Shown in pieces: positions 11,901-20,749 of a stretch of 64,000 nt of DNA (position 1 is its first letter; each line of letters begins with the position of its first letter). The notes below the pieces were generated by a model, which worked only from the letters and a program-made list of their open reading frames with translations, ran no database searches and was not told the origin of the DNA. Both the position numbers and the translations under genes were made by a program. Source of the DNA: Oscarella lobularis (Eukaryota > Porifera > Homoscleromorpha > Homosclerophorida > Oscarellidae); the NCBI RefSeq assembly GCF_947507565.1, contig NC_089175.1, positions 4,453,733 through 4,517,732 of the forward strand, given 5' to 3'.

Positions 11901-12974
11901 GCTATTTTAGAGTTGCTGCCTCACGGAACCAAGTTCGAAAAGGAAGTTACTATCCTTGAAGAACTTGAGCACTGTTTTAGGCTTGATAGCGCCGATTCTC
12001 GGCTAAATGTTTTTTACTGTAGCGGAGACTCAAGAAAAGAAGCGACGTTTGAATTCGTGGGAAGCCTTGATCGGCTTGGAAGCGGAGTCAACGGGAGAAT
12101 GAATATTGCACGAACTAATGATGCCGTCATCACTAGATCGCTCTCTTTTTGTGAAGTCTGTTTCGAGAAAGAAAGTTCAGCTAGTACAGCATGTCTTTTT
12201 TTCTTCTTTCGCCTCCAGGAGTGGAAGGATGGGTTGGTTAATGTCGATGTGAAGTCTGTTATCAGTTGCAATTGCTATAAGAGTCGAAGAAAAGCCGTTA
12301 GTGATGAAAAGGAAATAGGCTACACTTTAGCCAATACTTGGTCGGTCGATATCGATCGAAGTCCCGACGTAAGCAATGACCGTGTGATGATAGAGTTCAA
12401 AACTAAAACTGAGGATCTAAGTGTAAAACAAGTCTTGAAATTCAAAGGTCCTAGTGTTGTGCGCATTCTAGAGCGTAAACACATTGACTCTACTTCTAAA
12501 AACTTCGCTTTTGAGATGACAAAGGACGAAAAAGCTAAAGTCATTGCTGTCTGCACTTACCACAAGGGACAAGAAGAGACTAATAGCAATACTCTGGAGT
12601 TCATAGTTCCAGCTGATCCGCCGCCTCTGACTCATTCTGGTAACTTGTTAAGCAAAAATGCTCTAATGTGGATTTTGACAATTTTGCTCTTTGCAGAACC
12701 GCCTAATGAGGTCGACAAGAAGCTATTGCTTGCAGTTGCTCAGTTGGTTAGGTCTCAGTGGCAGACCCTTCTTTGCCACTTGGAATTAGATATGAAAGAA
12801 ATATCGGATTATAAGCAAAATTTTGATTCTAATTTCGTTAGAGCGATGGCGGTGTTAGACGGCTGGGTTACAAAATGTGGTGCTGCTGCTACTAAAGAAG
12901 TCCTGATTAATGCCTGCCGAAAAATGGACATTAGTGAAAAACTTATTGAAACTGTGTGCAAGGAAAATGCATAA
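8974..12974 (+). CDS. Receptor with 5 Ig-like domains, TM, death-like domain, ZU5, UPA-like region and death domain (1102 aa)
   Basis: Nine exons: 8974-9040, 9313-9711, 9808-10068, 10119-10394, 10443-10709, 10759-11107, 11165-11571, 11635-12639, 12697-12974; they sum to 1103 codons with phases that fit at every junction. The acceptor at 9807 has a weak pyrimidine tract. Order: signal peptide (1-22); N-terminal Ig-like domain with TYVC; four more Ig domains, three of them ending in YCCNASN; TM about 515-537; a death-like domain (about 560-670, motif CLRTWI); ZU5 starting at GGSLFL about residue 720 (VPEGAL, LLPHGTKF); a UPA-like stretch; and a C-terminal death domain (about 1015-1095). ZU5-UPA-death is the tail of UNC5 netrin receptors, but UNC5 has thrombospondin repeats and no extra death fold before ZU5. 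It probably acts at the cell surface and signals by death-fold contacts; the ligand is unknown. The last intron (57 bp) is in frame without a stop. Confidence 0.88.
9125..9159. repeat. Hairpin-forming inverted repeat in intron 1 of the receptor gene
   Basis: Arms CGCTGCTTGGGAAA and TTTCCCAAGCAGCG, 14 bp and perfect, around a 7-base loop that repeats part of the arm (ACGCTGC). It lies in the 272-bp first intron. Confidence 0.85.
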
Positions 12975-13596
12975 TACTTACCAATGGATCTGAAATTGTT
13001 TGTCTTCCGATATAAGCTTGAGCTCATGCAACGATTTACATTGTGACAGATGCGGCGTTTATAGACGGCTTTTCTTACTGCATGTCGTCGTATCTCTGCC
13101 GCTGCCGCGTTGTAATTAGCTTTGCTGTTCTTCCCCGAGGGTACCAGCAGCGCAGGACGATATGCAACTGCATATGGTTTTATCGAACTTACCTTTCACC
13201 ACCTTTCGTTTTCGTCGCGTGGAAACCCAGTTGTAGACGCGTTTAACTTAAACTAGATTTGCCCAATCAAATAACCTGGGCTTCAGCAGTTGCGCGAACC
13301 TTAGGTATACGCTTTTGCTCAGTTGTGTATGCAACCTGTTATTCCATAGATCATGTACAGACTAGTCAACTCTAGAAGTTTGCTTCTTGCATGACTAATG
13401 CCCATTCGTATCAGTGTTCTCTTTCAATTCAGCAGAGCAAAATACTAATTAATTAAGCAACCTAGACGAAAGCATGATATGAGAATATGAAGTAATCGCT
13501 ATTGAAGTTTGACCAGCGCACCAGTAGATACAAGGTTGACAAACAAACTGATAGATTTATTCAGACCACACATACATACACCATACAACCTAACAC
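12975..13596. other. Intergenic between receptor gene and SDHC copy 1; no gene recognised
   Basis: Contains the 3' ends of two convergent genes. No reading frame with recognisable homology. From about 13502 the sequence is the SDHC 3' flank that is also found fused to the truncated ZYG11-like copy at 7801. Confidence 0.5.
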
Positions 13597-14327
13597 TTAG
13601 TATGACGCCAGAAAGGCAGCTACCAATCCGGATATAGCAGCCACAGTCCACGCCGAAGCCTTCATAGTCGGTTTCAAGAATCCTTTTCCAAAATCCCAAC
13701 TCTTTCGATAGAGAAAGAATTATAGTACATATACACCTCGTTGATATAGAAACGTTACTTACCAAGTGACGCAGGCCATTGAAAGAATGAAATGCAAAGA
13801 TCCAGGCAACGAGAAACTTTCCGGGCACGATCACGAACCAGTGCGGAAGATGCAGCCCTTGAAAGAACGTCACAACCGAATCCCAGTCTCTCACAAAGAG
13901 ATATCCAGCCGATAGGCCAGCAATAGCTGAAAAAAGGACAAAATAAATCAGAACTCCGTATGTATGCAAAACAATGTTATTACATAGAGAAAGGCCCGTT
14001 CCCGTGATGCGATGAAAGAGGGACATATTCATATTCAATTCCCATTTGTAAATTGTCAAGTGAGGCGACAGGGGACGACCGAGGCGTCGGTTTTTCTCGA
14101 AGAACGGCTCGGTATTCGCGTCCGTTGCGAGTCCCGTCGACCTGCATGACAGTTTCAGTCAAAAATGCCCATCGCGGTGTCCAATGGAGACGCGTGTACC
14201 TCGGTACGAATGCCACGCAGCATCGTAGCGCTTGAAAGGGCTGATAGAGGGAGCCGCGCGAGAGTCTAGATGCCGTTCACGTCGATTAGGTCAAGAGAAT
14301 GCTTCTAGCGTACCTGGCGAGAGCCAT
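13597..14327 (-). CDS. SDHC: Succinate dehydrogenase cytochrome b large subunit, copy 1 (168 aa)
   Basis: Five exons on the minus strand: 14314-14327, 14200-14265, 13984-14141, 13763-13926, 13597-13701 (507 nt, frame kept at all junctions). The product is the membrane anchor of mitochondrial complex II, which helps bind haem b and ubiquinone. The N-terminus (MALARLSRGSLYQ) is rich in Arg/Ser and looks like a mitochondrial presequence; then come the family signatures RPLSPHLTIYKW and HRITG, a His-rich second helix (LHLPHW), FHSFNGLRHL with the haem-ligand region, WDFGKGF and a C-terminal helix ending ASY. Length matches the family. The tiny 14-nt first coding exon is supported by the second intact copy, which has the same structure. 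Confidence 0.93.
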
Positions 14328-14839
14328 TCTTTGTTTTCGGGTACGGGCTTGTAAACGTACGTGACTTCTAATCCGGCTGTAACCGCTGAGGCTCTTTCTC
14401 CTTTCATGGCCGCTTTAGCGAGGATTTCGGGTAACTTGCTTAGAGAGTAGTACCTGCAGCAGAATCTTACTTTGTCTGTAGGTGTCAACTCGCGTTGGGA
14501 CGTTGTTGTCGCCTCGCCATCCCCTCATCATCGATGTTCGGTAAGAACGAAACGATCCTTTTACGTAAGCAGCTAATATTTAATCTGCAGCTATAAAAGC
14601 AACTCATTCGGAAAACCAACAAATCGAACGGGTACGATAGAAGATTCGTTCTCCTGACCCGGGTATAGTTACCGCCACTCCGCCAAAGAGCGCCGTCAAA
14701 CATTGGACGGCCGAGCGAGCAGTCACAAATCGGATTCTTCAGCTCGGCTTTCGTCGTCGGATCCCATCCCGTCGTCGATTGGGGCCTTCATTCCCCTTCA
14801 CAGCTATTTGTCAGTTCTTCTCGATTCGTAGCGCACCGA
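14328..14839. other. 5' region of SDHC copy 1; no firm gene
   Basis: Closely matches 24004-24558 upstream of SDHC copy 2. Minus-strand frames here (for example ending RRQQRPNAS) differ by indels between the two copies, so they are not under clear coding constraint. Probably promoter and 5' UTR. Confidence 0.45.
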
Positions 14840-14935
14840 GAAGTGAGTTGCAAGGCATTAGGGGGTCTCAGTTTGATCATTACAGACTACATGTGAAAGG
14901 GAATCCTCGCCGTGTGAGCTGGGCTGTCATAGGCA
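14840..14935 (+). pseudogene. Remnant of the 70-residue membrane-protein gene seen at 24559-24771
   Basis: Matches the beginning and part of the middle of the small gene upstream of SDHC copy 2, but its ATG is changed, the segment from about codon 16 to 32 is deleted, and in-frame stops follow. The rest of the region to about 15380 has no recognisable gene. Confidence 0.65.
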
Positions 14936-15389
14936 CGTCAAATGAAACATTGTCTACAGGGCTCAAAGATGACAAGAAAACTCATTCTACCTGCAATGCG
15001 CTAATTCTTGACGTCCTAATTTTCACGTATCAGAGTATTTTACTGATTTGTTACCACTTGGTTCTCAGGCAAACTAAGACTTTTTCCTCCCAGAACGTCC
15101 AGTTGTGGAGTCATCTTATTCTACGGCCGAGAGAGCATGATTGCAATTGCCGGTTCAGTGCAAGTCAGTGAGAGAGTTTACCTGAATCGTCTTTGTCTTC
15201 AGTCTGAGAATCAAGATTAAATGTAATGCGGCAATCTTGTTTAAGAAGTACAATATGATACGACGAACAGAGCAAATACGAATCTATACTATAATCATAC
15301 TAATACATTACCACTCCCCCCAACAAACAAGTATTGTTTTTTCTGTTTAATACAGTACTTAAGCTAAACGCGAAAAGATAACGTAATCT
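14936..15389. other. Intergenic; nothing recognised
   Basis: AT-rich sequence without a supported coding region. The part next to 15390 is the 3' flank of the small death-domain gene. Confidence 0.4.
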
Positions 15390-16004
15390 CTAAGGAGTTT
15401 TAAAAATGTCTTTAGCTGTAGTTTTCAAGCGTTCATCAAGCAAAGCCTTGCACAAGACTTCAACGGTAGCATCTTGATCCTTCTCCTCCTTCCACGTTTC
15501 AAGCATTTGATAGGCACACTCTCTTGTGTCTGGTGAATAGTTTTTGTTTATCATATCAATCACTTTTTTGTCTAATTCAAGCCTCCTTGCAACAAACTTC
15601 CACGAATCGCATATTTTCATGCTGAGGTCAATCAGTTGCCTTGTTGTTGGCTCTCTAGGGCCAGCGACATTTGGACCTGTATCTGTGGGCGCATTATGTG
15701 CCTCAACTGTGCTTTTTGATGCCTCAACTGTGCTTCTTGATGCTGCTTCTAGTTCACGCCTAGCTGTATCAACGTCTCTTTGAGTTGGCCTTATAACTGT
15801 CCAGTCACAGTGATCTATTTCATTTTCGTTAGTTAGAAACTGTCGTTTAAAATTCCTCACGGTAAGGTGTAATTCGAGGATGTGGGTGGGTGGGGTTCGC
15901 TTCCTGTTCTCAGTAGTCGACTACTTATCCCACTCACCAAATATGACAAGAACAACAACGTAGATTCGAAAGCAGACCCAGAAAACCTGTTGAGTCTTTA
16001 ACAT
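15390..16004 (-). CDS. Small signal-peptide or signal-anchor protein with a death domain (157 aa)
   Basis: Two exons on the minus strand: 15938-16004 (67 nt, phase 1) and 15390-15796. Exon 1 encodes a hydrophobic leader (MLKTQQVFWVCF...VVVLVIFG) and is the same length, the same phase and visibly similar to exon 1 of the Ig/ZU5/death receptor, including the donor GTGAGTGGG. Exon 2 encodes a spacer with a tandem STVEA-type repeat and then a typical death domain (about residues 75-155: RQLIDLSMKICDSWK, ARRLELD, MLETWKE, DATVEVLCKAL). If the leader stays as a membrane anchor the death domain would face the cytosol; if it is cleaved the domain would be secreted, which would be odd for this fold. 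The splice join is inferred from frame and motif; cDNA is lacking. Confidence 0.7.
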
Positions 16005-16971
16005 TGCAGTAACAAATGCTCGCGCGATGTCTCGTGATGCATTGTGTAACTACACATCTACTATGCCGGCTAATTCCGTTATGCACGTAAGTGGGAAATA
16101 TTTTTGGCGTAAAATGTCTCGTCAGTCACACTGCAAATGTCAACGGGATAGACTTGATTTGTTTGTCAACTGTGCCGTAGTCAGCTTTGCCGTAGGGAGT
16201 AAAAACTCCGTCAACTGTGCCGTAGTATAACTCTGTAAACTGTGCCGTAGGGAGCCGTAGCCGGGACGGCCGGGACTGCCCGCCCCTTTGGCGGGCCTTT
16301 GCCTAAAATTAAAATCAACGTGTCATGTGATAGACTTTTATGGCTTATTTCGAACGCGAGAAAAGTTTCTTCGTCGAAAGAACTGACGTAGCAAGTTAAA
16401 CGTACGAGAAAGACTGCGTTCAGCAAGTTTTTAGAAAATCGGGGCTCCAATGGGAAAAAGCCGTCGTTTCGAAGCATAACTTCATTCAATTCGCTCCAAC
16501 GTAACTCAAGTAAGTACGAACAAAGACTGCGAAGCAGTGCGACTTACTACGAGCGAAGCAGAACGCTTTTGGGAGGTTCGTCGCCGTAAGGTAGTTGACC
16601 TTCAGCCCTTCGCTGTCTTCGCACCTAAGGAAGACGTCAATCCACTCCCTTAGTTCAGCCCACACAGTAACGTACTACTGCAACGAAACCTGCAGCGACG
16701 CGTAAGCGTCGATTCGAGCCTAGAATCCATGAAATAGAAGAGATATTCGAATCGAGGCTTCGCCGTGTCCATGCAGTGTTCAATCTCGTGGCATGTAGGC
16801 TATACTAGTAACTGGAACCCGTCGTCAATTTTCTCATATACAAGGCAATCCACAAAGATAAAAAATGAGTAAAACAACGAAGAAGACGCCATCTCTTGTA
16901 TCGTAAAAACTTGTAGGTTTACTGTCATTAGCACAGAGAAGTCAATATATAAATTTTGTATATAGAAAATT
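16005..16971. other. Intergenic with short GTGCCGTAG-type repeats; no gene
   Basis: At 16165-16256 the motif GTCAACTGTGCCGTAG and shortened forms recur about four times. The rest (16257-16971) has GC-rich inverted patches (for example CGGGACGGCCGGGACTGCCCGCCCC, 16262 on) but no supported gene. Confidence 0.5.
16165..16256. repeat. Short direct repeats, core AACTGTGCCGTAG
   Basis: Copies of (GT)(A/C)AACTGTGCCGTAG at about 16168, 16209 and 16235, with a degenerate one (AGCTTTGCCGTAG) near 16184; spacers differ in length, so it is not a clean tandem array. Confidence 0.6.
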
Positions 16972-18309
16972 TCACGGTAGTTGAAAGCATTCCACTAGGT
17001 CACTTGAGCACCATCCACCTACAACAAACAACTTGTCGTCTTCCGTTGTGCACACACCGTGATGTAAACGCCTTTCCTCCATTGAGGGCAGTGGAAACCA
17101 ACTGTCAGTTGCATTGTCATAAACTTCGACAGCGTTTGAGGATTTGCCTTTGCATCTTCCTCCAGTTGCAACGAGTTTGTCGTACAGAGATGATAGATGA
17201 CACATTGTATTTGTTGTGGGATGGATACTCGTCCAAGCTTCTGCCTTCAGGTCAAAGCATTCGACATTAGTGCTACCCGAAAGGCAAACTCCGCTTCCAA
17301 CGTAGAGCTTGTTATCAATAGTCGTAAGTGAGCATGAGGAACGTCCACAACTCATATCCTTGAGTTTTATCCACTTGCTTGTTGTGACGTCAAGCACGCT
17401 AATAACTGGTTTTGGATTAAAATAACTGTCTGTTCCTCCTACTACGTAGATTTTATCCTTGTGACCAATCGCAGACACGCAGAGTAGTTGATGATTATTT
17501 GGTAATACTGCTAGCACCTCTGTGCTATTTTCAATTTCAGAAATATGTCTAGACACATTTCTGTCATCTTCGATAAGACAGTATCCTTTCTCGTTGCATT
17601 TCATTAGTCGACACATGTTTACGCTAACTCGCGAGTCTTCCCACTTGTTCTCTGCAAAGCGATACAGATGTCTTTTATCAGTAGCAATAGTAATTGTGCC
17701 ATTGATCTCTTCTACGCGTCCATAGCAAGTGGAACACTGAGACAAAGGTGATTCTGCTGCTTTCCAGACAGTTTCTGTTTGGTGTGGTTTCTAGTGCAAA
17801 GCAGAACTCGTGTAAAGGCTTTCAGTACTGTATATGTCATTACTTCATATTTATGCCTCAGTCCCATACAAATCATCTCTGATCCTTTTCGTAGTTTCAC
17901 TTGTTGAGCATTTTCTTCTTTCAACTGGAAAATTTGACTAGCAAGATTGTCATCTGACTTTTCTAAAGCAAACCACTGATCTCACAGCATCAAATGTGGA
18001 TACCATACCATCCATACCTTTCTCGACTGGCATTTCAAGTATTTTCACTATATGGCTCTGACATTCTGTTTCTCTTAGAGCAGATACGAATGCTTCGAAC
18101 GCCTCGCTGTTTCCTTTTCGCGGTAGAATATCCATGAGTAGAGCTCGCGCCTTATTGCGCTTGGTTACAGATGGAAGACGTAGGTACTCCCAGTCGTCGC
18201 GTGTGATCAATCCTCGTGCCGTCAGACGATCGAGAAGCTCGCCTTCGACGTCGAAAACCCCTACGAGAAGGTCCAGGCGCGGAACGACATGTCTATCCCA
18301 CGAATTCAT
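16972..18309 (-). CDS. CARD-Kelch protein, copy 2 (about 358 aa)
   Basis: Two exons on the minus strand: 18018-18309 and 16972-17756, joined in phase 1 (donor GTATGG, acceptor AAGCAG). Exon 1 is a CARD (residues about 8-90: GELLDRLTARGLITRDDW, KARALLMDILPRKG, AFEAFVSALRE), a death-fold module that pairs with other CARDs. Exon 2 has five or six Kelch repeats making a beta-propeller, with blades ending in GHKDKIYVVGG, DNKLYVGSG, DKLVATGG and DKLFVVGG, a probable binding surface. Known Kelch proteins usually carry BTB/BACK domains; I know of no well-described CARD-Kelch family. The start codon is the first Met of the CARD exon; an acceptor-like CCTGCCTACAG sits just upstream, so another 5' exon is possible. 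It probably acts in the cytosol as a sensor or adaptor (inference). Confidence 0.82.
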
Positions 18310-18384
18310 TCTGTAGGCAGGAAAGATTCCCCGGGACTTCCCCTGGCGCGCCCCCTTGCGCAGCCCAGTTGTTACGTTACCTTG
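18310..18384. promoter_or_regulatory. Short divergent intergenic space between CARD-Kelch and ZYG11-like start codons
   Basis: Only 75 bp separate the two start codons, and the same arrangement is kept in the decayed block (4450-4510, 61 bp). Transcription start sites must therefore lie in or inside the coding starts, or the region is a bidirectional promoter. No TATA box is evident; the stretch is GC-rich (GGCGCGCCCCC around 18345). Confidence 0.45.
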
Positions 18385-20598
18385 ATGGCGGCAGACTACG
18401 GCTCCGAGAACCCGAGCAAACTCGTCGAACTTTGTGCCGAGTTCATATGTCGAAACTTAGACACATTTACTGCAAAATCGCCGAACGGGACCCCCTTCCT
18501 TCGAACGCCATTCACTCTACCAGTCGTCATCGTCGAAACGATCCTATTCAAGTTGAACGAGCTCTTCATCCGGAACGAAAACGCAATCGCAACCCTTCTC
18601 CATCCATCGACATGTCCACACGGCCTTCGCCGACTCCGTATTCCAGGCAGTCTCGTAGGTCCGACCGGTTTCGATCTGGCGTCGAAGAGTTGTCATCTCT
18701 TCGACGTCAATCTCGCCTTTTGTCGCCAATTGAATGATCAGAAGATACTCCACGGTCTTCTTCCGTCGTCCCACACTCTCAGGTCTTTGAATCTCGGTCA
18801 CATCAAAGGTCAACTTGGGTTCGAGAAGCTGGAGGAATTTCGTGAACTGAGGGATCTCGATCTTTGCGTGACCGACGTCGATTCAGTGTCATTGAAGAGA
18901 GCATGTTCGCAAATGAAGAGCCTTCGGAGTCTCGACGTCTCAGAAACACCCATATCAACTTTGTCCGTCCTGACATCTGTGTCTCATCTTTCTGGCCTAC
19001 GATCGTTGAGCGTTCACGGACTTTCTCTAGAAAAAGATGAAGTAGTCGAATTACGTGCTGTCTTACGCGAAGTTCTAAAGAATCTGACATTTTTGGACGT
19101 ATCACTTGTGCCATTGGAGAAGGAGAAGGCCAACGTTAGTTCCGAAGATCTAGTATCAATTATCTTTTCCGAAAATTCGTCCTTGAGAGAATTGGACATT
19201 TCTTCCTGCGAAATTCCACCGGCAAAACTAGTCTCAATGATTTCCTCGTCTCCTATACGGTACCAGCTGGAAGTCTTGGATTTATTCGATAGCGACCTTT
19301 GTGACTACGAATTGGTCAAGGCAGTAGCTCCACAACTATATATTGCTGTGCTGAAGAGAGATGACGGCTTTGACGATGCAGCATTACAGCTGAGAGTCCT
19401 AAAGCGTCCATTCTATCTATTGGAAACGTTCAGCCCACCTTATTCAATTCAAGATGGTCAGAAAAGCGAGAGATTCTGGCGAAGTTACGGCGACCTTGCA
19501 CTTTTTTTGATGCATAATTATCAAGACGACGATTTTGACTTGTGCGAACACGCCCTAGACTTCCTGCAACTATACGGCAACGATCCCGGTTTGAATTGCG
19601 CTTCATTTGTCGCACGTTGCATCGATTTCGCCGTCGCCTGCTCTTCCGGCCAACGTCATTGGGCCATCGAAATTCTTGAATTATTCATGCCGGCTGTGCG
19701 CCGTCGCAAAAAGTGGATACGTCGAGTTGGTCTTCTTCTAGTCGACCTTTTGCGCACTTCTCCTTCTGATTTGATTGTTTATGAATGCCTTCATCGTCTT
19801 GTCCATTACAATTCGGCTGACGTCTGCTATTATATTGCCTTCGAATGCGGTGCAGCACGCGTCGTTATTCGCACGTTGACCAGACTCGTCGCGGATCCGT
19901 CGCCGTGCGCGCACGAAGCATCTATATTGACGTCGATACTCGCCGCACTGACGGACGGCGTGCCAAAGAGCGGCGACGAAATAGCGAGTCTTGGCCCGGA
20001 CGTCGATCCCGTTCAGTGTGCGGCAAACTGCATCGATCGATTTGCTGACGTTGGTGGCGTGATTGAGTGCGTCATCTATTTCCTCGGCAACGTTGTCGAA
20101 AGTCCTCACGGTTTTGCTGCAGTTGTGAATAATCCCGACGCCGTGAAGGCCGTCTTGAGCTGTCTCGAGCCGAAGACGGGCGACGCTCGAGCTCTTTCCG
20201 TTTGCCACTTCATGGCCGTTCTTCTGTCTGACTACTCTGGCAGTTTCTGGTTGGAGCCAAGTTTTCCGTCGCGCGAGCACGTCTGTCGTCTTCTTTGTGA
20301 CACTGTTGACGGTATGGAAGTCGATCCGCAGGATTCTCGCGATAAGGACATTCGCTATGAATCTATTGATTCTCTGCTAAATTTGATGAAGTGTTCTCAT
20401 ACTGGTCTAGTTCGGTATTTTGGACTGTGGATGCTTGCTAGTTTATGCTGCAGTAATTCTGGTAATCACTACGTCAATTGCTTGCGCGAAAATGACGAGG
20501 CGGGCATTGCTGTTGTAAGAGACGTTGATGTGGATCAGGCAAGGGCTGATCATTTCAAAAAGTGCCAGAGTATCATATTGGGAAAATATTCTAACTAG
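18385..20598 (+). CDS. ZYG11/ZER1-family substrate receptor, copy 3 (737 aa)
   Basis: Single-exon gene. Family members are substrate receptors of CUL2-elongin E3 ubiquitin ligases; ZYG11B and ZER1 of vertebrates read N-terminal glycine degrons. What is seen: an N-terminal BC-box-type motif LVELCAEFI (residues about 14-22, the elongin C contact in the family), leucine-rich repeats over about residues 75-320 (LRSLNLGHI, LRDLDLCVTDV, LRSLDVSETPI, LTFLDVSLV, LRELDISSCEI) and a helical armadillo-like half that ends in a family-like C-terminus (SLLNLMKCSHTGLVRYFGLW). Start chosen at the ATG in ACCTTGATGG; the frame stays open further up but only as antisense of the CARD exon. It is not a one-to-one orthologue by eye, so no symbol is given. 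Confidence 0.85.
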   Translation: MAADYGSENPSKLVELCAEFICRNLDTFTAKSPNGTPFLRTPFTLPVVIVETILFKLNELFIRNENAIATLLHPSTCPHGLRRLRIPGSLVGPTGFDLASKSCHLFDVNLAFCRQLNDQKILHGLLPSSHTLRSLNLGHIKGQLGFEKLEEFRELRDLDLCVTDVDSVSLKRACSQMKSLRSLDVSETPISTLSVLTSVSHLSGLRSLSVHGLSLEKDEVVELRAVLREVLKNLTFLDVSLVPLEKEKANVSSEDLVSIIFSENSSLRELDISSCEIPPAKLVSMISSSPIRYQLEVLDLFDSDLCDYELVKAVAPQLYIAVLKRDDGFDDAALQLRVLKRPFYLLETFSPPYSIQDGQKSERFWRSYGDLALFLMHNYQDDDFDLCEHALDFLQLYGNDPGLNCASFVARCIDFAVACSSGQRHWAIEILELFMPAVRRRKKWIRRVGLLLVDLLRTSPSDLIVYECLHRLVHYNSADVCYYIAFECGAARVVIRTLTRLVADPSPCAHEASILTSILAALTDGVPKSGDEIASLGPDVDPVQCAANCIDRFADVGGVIECVIYFLGNVVESPHGFAAVVNNPDAVKAVLSCLEPKTGDARALSVCHFMAVLLSDYSGSFWLEPSFPSREHVCRLLCDTVDGMEVDPQDSRDKDIRYESIDSLLNLMKCSHTGLVRYFGLWMLASLCCSNSGNHYVNCLRENDEAGIAVVRDVDVDQARADHFKKCQSIILGKYSN

Positions 20599-20749
20599 TA
20601 CTGTGGCAATTAACAGCTTTCAACAGTTATCGTTTACTGCTTGTGTTACTGATAGATCTATCTGCAATTTCGTGCTGGAATGTTTTTTTCTTGATTTACT
20701 TTCTAAGAGTCATTTACAACTGCCGTAACACAAATTAATTTGTCGGCAC

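Noticed and set aside
14291-14488. Minus-strand frame upstream of SDHC copy 1 (KLPEILAKAAMKGE...)
   Set aside because: A 1-bp indel against copy 2 breaks it, while the SDHC presequence starts at the ATG inside it with matching phase in both copies.
16260-16960. Possible tRNA or tRNA-derived SINE (TTCGAGCC / ATTCGAATCG motifs)
   Set aside because: No A box at the right distance and no cloverleaf could be drawn.
18289-18384. N-terminal extension of the ZYG11-like gene at 18385
   Set aside because: The frame is open upstream only because it runs antisense through the conserved CARD exon; the family start and the paralogue at 20750 support the later ATG.
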